This document shows positions 62,401 through 64,000 of a DNA stretch of 64,000 nt, piece after piece (position 1 is the stretch's first letter; each line of letters starts with the position of its first letter). The notes below the pieces were generated by a model that saw nothing but the letters and a program-made list of their open reading frames with translations, was not told the DNA's origin and searched no databases. The position numbers were made by a program, and so were the translations under genes. Source of the stretch: Maribellus sp. YY47 (GTDB taxonomy: Bacteria > Bacteroidota > Bacteroidia > Bacteroidales > Prolixibacteraceae). The stretch is taken from NCBI RefSeq assembly GCF_023111095.1, contig NZ_JALGYW010000001.1, positions 214,879 to 278,878 on the forward strand. The letters run 5' to 3'.

Positions 62401-64000
62401 GTTTGGCTGCTACAACAGTACCACCACTCAGTTTACAGTATACGACAATCCGGTAGCTGATCTGGATGCCGACGATGAATGCGAGGATGGTCTGGGCAAT
62501 GCAGTAGTTGATTTTGATGCTTCTGGAAGTACTGCCGGAACCAATGGCATGCCAATCGCCACTTATGGATGGGATTGGGACAATAACGGCAGCATCGATG
62601 AAACGACAGCATCCGCAATGGCTTCCCACAGTTTTGCAGTAGGAACGCATACGGTAGGCGTAACTGTAACCGATGAGTTTGGCTGTTACAACAGTACCAC
62701 CACCCAGTTTACAGTATACGACAATCCGGTAGCTGATCTGGATGCAGACGATGAATGCGAGGATGGTCTGGGCAATGCAGTTGTTGATTTTGATGCTTCA
62801 GGAAGTACAGCCGGAACCAACGGCATGCCAATCGCCACTTATGGATGGGATTGGGACAACAACGGAAGTATCGATGAAACGACCGTAAGCGCAATGGCTT
62901 CCCACAGTTTTGCAGTAGGAACGCATACGGTAGGCGTAACTGTAACCGATGAGTTTGGCTGCTATAACAGTACGACCACCCAGTTTACTATATACGACAA
63001 TCCGGTAGCAGATCTGGATGCCGATGATGAATGCGAGGATGGTCTGGGCAATGCAGTAGTTGATTTTGATGCTTCAGGAAGTACCGCCGGAACCAACGGC
63101 ACGCCAATCGCCACTTATGGATGGGATTGGGACAATAACGGCAGCATCGATGAAACGACAGTAAGCGCCATGGCTTCCCACAGTTTTGCAGTCGGAACGC
63201 ATACGGTAGGTGTAACCGTAACCGATGAGTTTGGCTGCTACAACAGTACGACCACCCAGTTTACTGTATACGACAATCCTGTAGCTGATCTGGATGCTGA
63301 CGATGAATGCGAGGATGGTCTGGGCAATGCAGTAGTTGATTTTGATGCTTCAGGAAGTACGGCCGGAACCAACGGCATGCCAATCGCCACTTATGGATGG
63401 GATTGGGACAATAACGGAAGTATCGATGAAACGACCGTAAGCGCCATGGCTTCGCACAGTTTTGCAGTAGGAACGCATACGGTAGGCGTAACCGTAACCG
63501 ATGAGTTTGGCTGCTACAACAGTACGACCACCCAGTTTACTGTATACGACAATCCGGTAGCTGACCTGGATGCCGACGATGAATGCGAGGATGGTCTGGG
63601 CAATGCAGTAGTTGATTTTGATGCTTCTGGAAGTACAGCCGGAACCAACGGCATGCCAATCGCCACTTATGGATGGGATTGGGACAACAACGGAAGTATC
63701 GATGAAACGACCGTAAGCGCAATGGCTTCCCACAGTTTTGCAGTAGGAACGCATACGGTAGGCGTAACCGTAACCGATGAGTTTGGCTGCTACAACAGTA
63801 CGACCACCCAGTTTACAGTATACGACAACCCGGTAGCTGATCTGGATGCCGACGATGAATGCGAGGATGGTCTGGGCAATGCAGTTGTTGATTTTGATGC
63901 TTCAGGAAGTACAGCCGGAACCAACGGCATGCCAATCGCCACTTATGGATGGGATTGGGACAACAACGGAAGTATCGATGAAACGACCGTAAGCGCCATG
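59432..64000 (+). CDS. Giant secreted PKD-repeat adhesin-like protein (3' end outside window)
   Basis: The frame is open from the ATG at 59432 to the last base, at least 1523 codons. An unusual N-terminus of about 28 residues with KKLWFRYWRH precedes a hydrophobic segment LLFLPFFLVLFSL and a probable signal cleavage after NNPVYS. Residues 50-450 form a domain I do not recognise, opening TETTVRADFGIDGDVWAD. An Ig-like part around YEYTWYKEGPADVWTVVGTDSPTYPV follows. From about residue 640 there are 92-residue PKD repeats containing YGWDWDNNGSIDE and TVTDEFGCYNST, each with two Cys. The Asp-rich DLDADDECEDG and DWDNNGSID look calcium-binding. A T9SS C-terminal signal is expected beyond the window but not seen. 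Confidence 0.85.
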   Translation, partial: MRNNYFELTDDTRLLFVGQKKLWFRYWRHLLFLPFFLVLFSLNNPVYSQLINTETTVRADFGIDGDVWADILSFYPTPPPINPIGTDDWFSALPDGNTATGAGVIDITSAAAVAEIAKISGGQNVGIELRMSAPVYTAPDGNGTWVDAAYLRDQNIAGGNQDMTVFDQSINKNFDDPRSWGFKEGDVPAKTDIIDVYGHIRRLPLAPPADDEYAIFGASTADADGSNHLDFEYFRKRVDFVDNHIVYEDENDGGDCGHTAYSFFPDGSVEIHGDVILSVDYVNGGVNANISMYAWIDKRDFPTDADLDAFNLLPGRPFEFVIANDAFYACTNSFDDDPDDDNFGYQLIQLRSDLQDEAVHTQLNDAGQVAAPPWGTINSKGNVVTQYPTNTLVEFAINATALGFDTRSGADPCISTLGSVIVKSRSSASLPSSLKDMGGPFDLGDKPQLEVFLEGGAACEGDPPVVLTADLGNSPAENPPSVDYEYTWYKEGPADVWTVVGTDSPTYPVPTNVVGDFSFKVSVKAINGGIEGCIKTSEPAMVTIHATPDLMVKDLEACEVGNTGEASFNLYDAVTSDGGGVLSYHMTQQNAIDSASAIDPSVVVAVGSSEYWIRSSNPGDGDLDCFDYEMVTITVYDNPVADLDADDECEDGQGNAIVDFDASGSTAGTNGMPIATYGWDWDNNGSIDETTVSAMASHSFAVGTHTVGVTVTDEFGCYNSTTTQFTVYDNPVADLDADDECEDGLGNAVVDFDASGSTAGTNGMPIATYGWDWDNNGSIDETTVSAMASHSFAVGTHTVGVTVTDEFGCYNSTTTQFTVYDNPVADLDADDECEDGLGNAVVDFDASGSTAGTNGMPIATYGWDWDNNGSIDETTASAMASHSFAVGTHTVGVTVTDEFGCYNSTTTQFTVYDNPLADLDADDECEDGLGNAVVDFDASGSTAGTNGMPIATYGWDWDNNGSIDETTVSAMASHSFAVGTHTVGVTVTDEFGCYNSTTTQFTVYDNPVADLDADDECEDGLGNAVVDFDASGSTAGTNGMPIATYGWDWDNNGSIDETTASAMASHSFAVGTHTVGVTVTDEFGCYNSTTTQFTVYDNPVADLDADDECEDGLGNAVVDFDASGSTAGTNGMPIATYGWDWDNNGSIDETTVSAMASHSFAVGTHTVGVTVTDEFGCYNSTTTQFTIYDNPVADLDADDECEDGLGNAVVDFDASGSTAGTNGTPIATYGWDWDNNGSIDETTVSAMASHSFAVGTHTVGVTVTDEFGCYNSTTTQFTVYDNPVADLDADDECEDGLGNAVVDFDASGSTAGTNGMPIATYGWDWDNNGSIDETTVSAMASHSFAVGTHTVGVTVTDEFGCYNSTTTQFTVYDNPVADLDADDECEDGLGNAVVDFDASGSTAGTNGMPIATYGWDWDNNGSIDETTVSAMASHSFAVGTHTVGVTVTDEFGCYNSTTTQFTVYDNPVADLDADDECEDGLGNAVVDFDASGSTAGTNGMPIATYGWDWDNNGSIDETTVSAM
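61355..64000 (+). repeat. 276-bp in-frame tandem repeat array (92-residue PKD units)
   Basis: Unit starts at the codon for the first Asp of DLDADDECEDG lie at 61355, 61631, 61907, 62183, 62459, 62735, 63011, 63287, 63563 and 63839. All are exactly 276 bp apart, so there are nine complete units and a tenth cut by the window edge. Units are nearly identical. Differences are mostly single bases and often synonymous (GCT/GCC, AAC/AAT). The first unit differs most (GQGNAIVDF instead of GLGNAVVDF). Frames seen on the other strand here are artefacts of the repeats. Confidence 0.97.

Noticed and set aside
61418..63754. Several minus-strand ORFs of 61-226 codons
   Set aside because: They recur with the 276-bp repeat and are shadows of the plus-strand PKD protein, which is open through the whole region.
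61355..64000. Repeat array considered as CRISPR
   Set aside because: Units are 276 bp, in frame, coding for PKD domains, with no unique spacers and no cas genes.

Overview
The window looks like chromosome from a member of the Bacteroidota, most likely a marine Bacteroidales/Marinilabiliales (Prolixibacteraceae-like) lineage. This is inferred from three things. Promoters fit the Bacteroidota pattern (TTG, about 19 bp, TAnnTTTG), and the -7 element is seen upstream of carA, queA, ftsX, rplM, lysS, recJ, purE and parE. Secreted proteins carry type IX secretion (T9SS) C-terminal sorting domains. The arginine carbamoyltransferase is of the Bacteroides ArgF' type. No phage, CRISPR array or classical IS element was seen.

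Layout. 1-909 is the 3' end of an outer-membrane barrel protein. 1.0-5.9 kb (minus) is carA and carB, split by a small four-helix-bundle (23S rRNA intervening-sequence type) gene that sits between inverted repeats. 6.0-17.5 kb (plus) is a compact amino-acid cluster: argR, a GNAT acyltransferase, argG, argC, argD, proC, proB, proA, argF', hisA, hisF, hisIE. It converts glutamate to arginine and proline, with carAB supplying carbamoyl phosphate, and three late histidine genes are appended. argB, argH, the deacylase and hisH are not in the window. 17.7 kb holds an unknown helical protein behind a 13-bp iteron array. 18.4-22.3 kb (minus) is queA, then truB-uppP-DUF3098-ftsX. 22.6-25.4 kb (plus) is the rplM-rpsI-rpsB-tsf translation cluster. 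25.5-28.8 kb is an accessory stretch: a T9SS cell-surface protein, tRNA-Thr(CGU), a lipoprotein and two paralogous 30-residue membrane-protein genes. 29-38 kb holds lysS, recJ, a HAD hydrolase, an acyltransferase, two outer-membrane proteins and purE. 38.1-42.8 kb (plus) is hpt-adk-obgE-PAP2-mutS-like with overlapping genes. 43-51.6 kb is an MFS transporter, parE-parC, aroK and a ThDP enzyme. 51.8-64 kb is a cell-surface region: a 1913-residue papain-PKD-GEVED T9SS protein, a LuxR-type response regulator, and a giant PKD-repeat protein that runs off the end of the window.

Most noteworthy: (1) an intervening-sequence-like element (four-helix ORF plus terminal inverted repeats) lies between carA and carB, and a short ORF-less copy with both matching ends lies between argG and argC; (2) two 30-codon membrane-protein genes share a YLSYRD motif while their codons differ mostly at synonymous positions; (3) the carA leader has a short ORF running into an intrinsic terminator, resembling pyrBI-type attenuation; (4) a Lys/Arg-rich leader ORF ends one base before the lysS start; (5) a tandem pair of ARG-box-like palindromes lies at argR; (6) an in-frame 276-bp PKD repeat array has no length variation over nine complete units.
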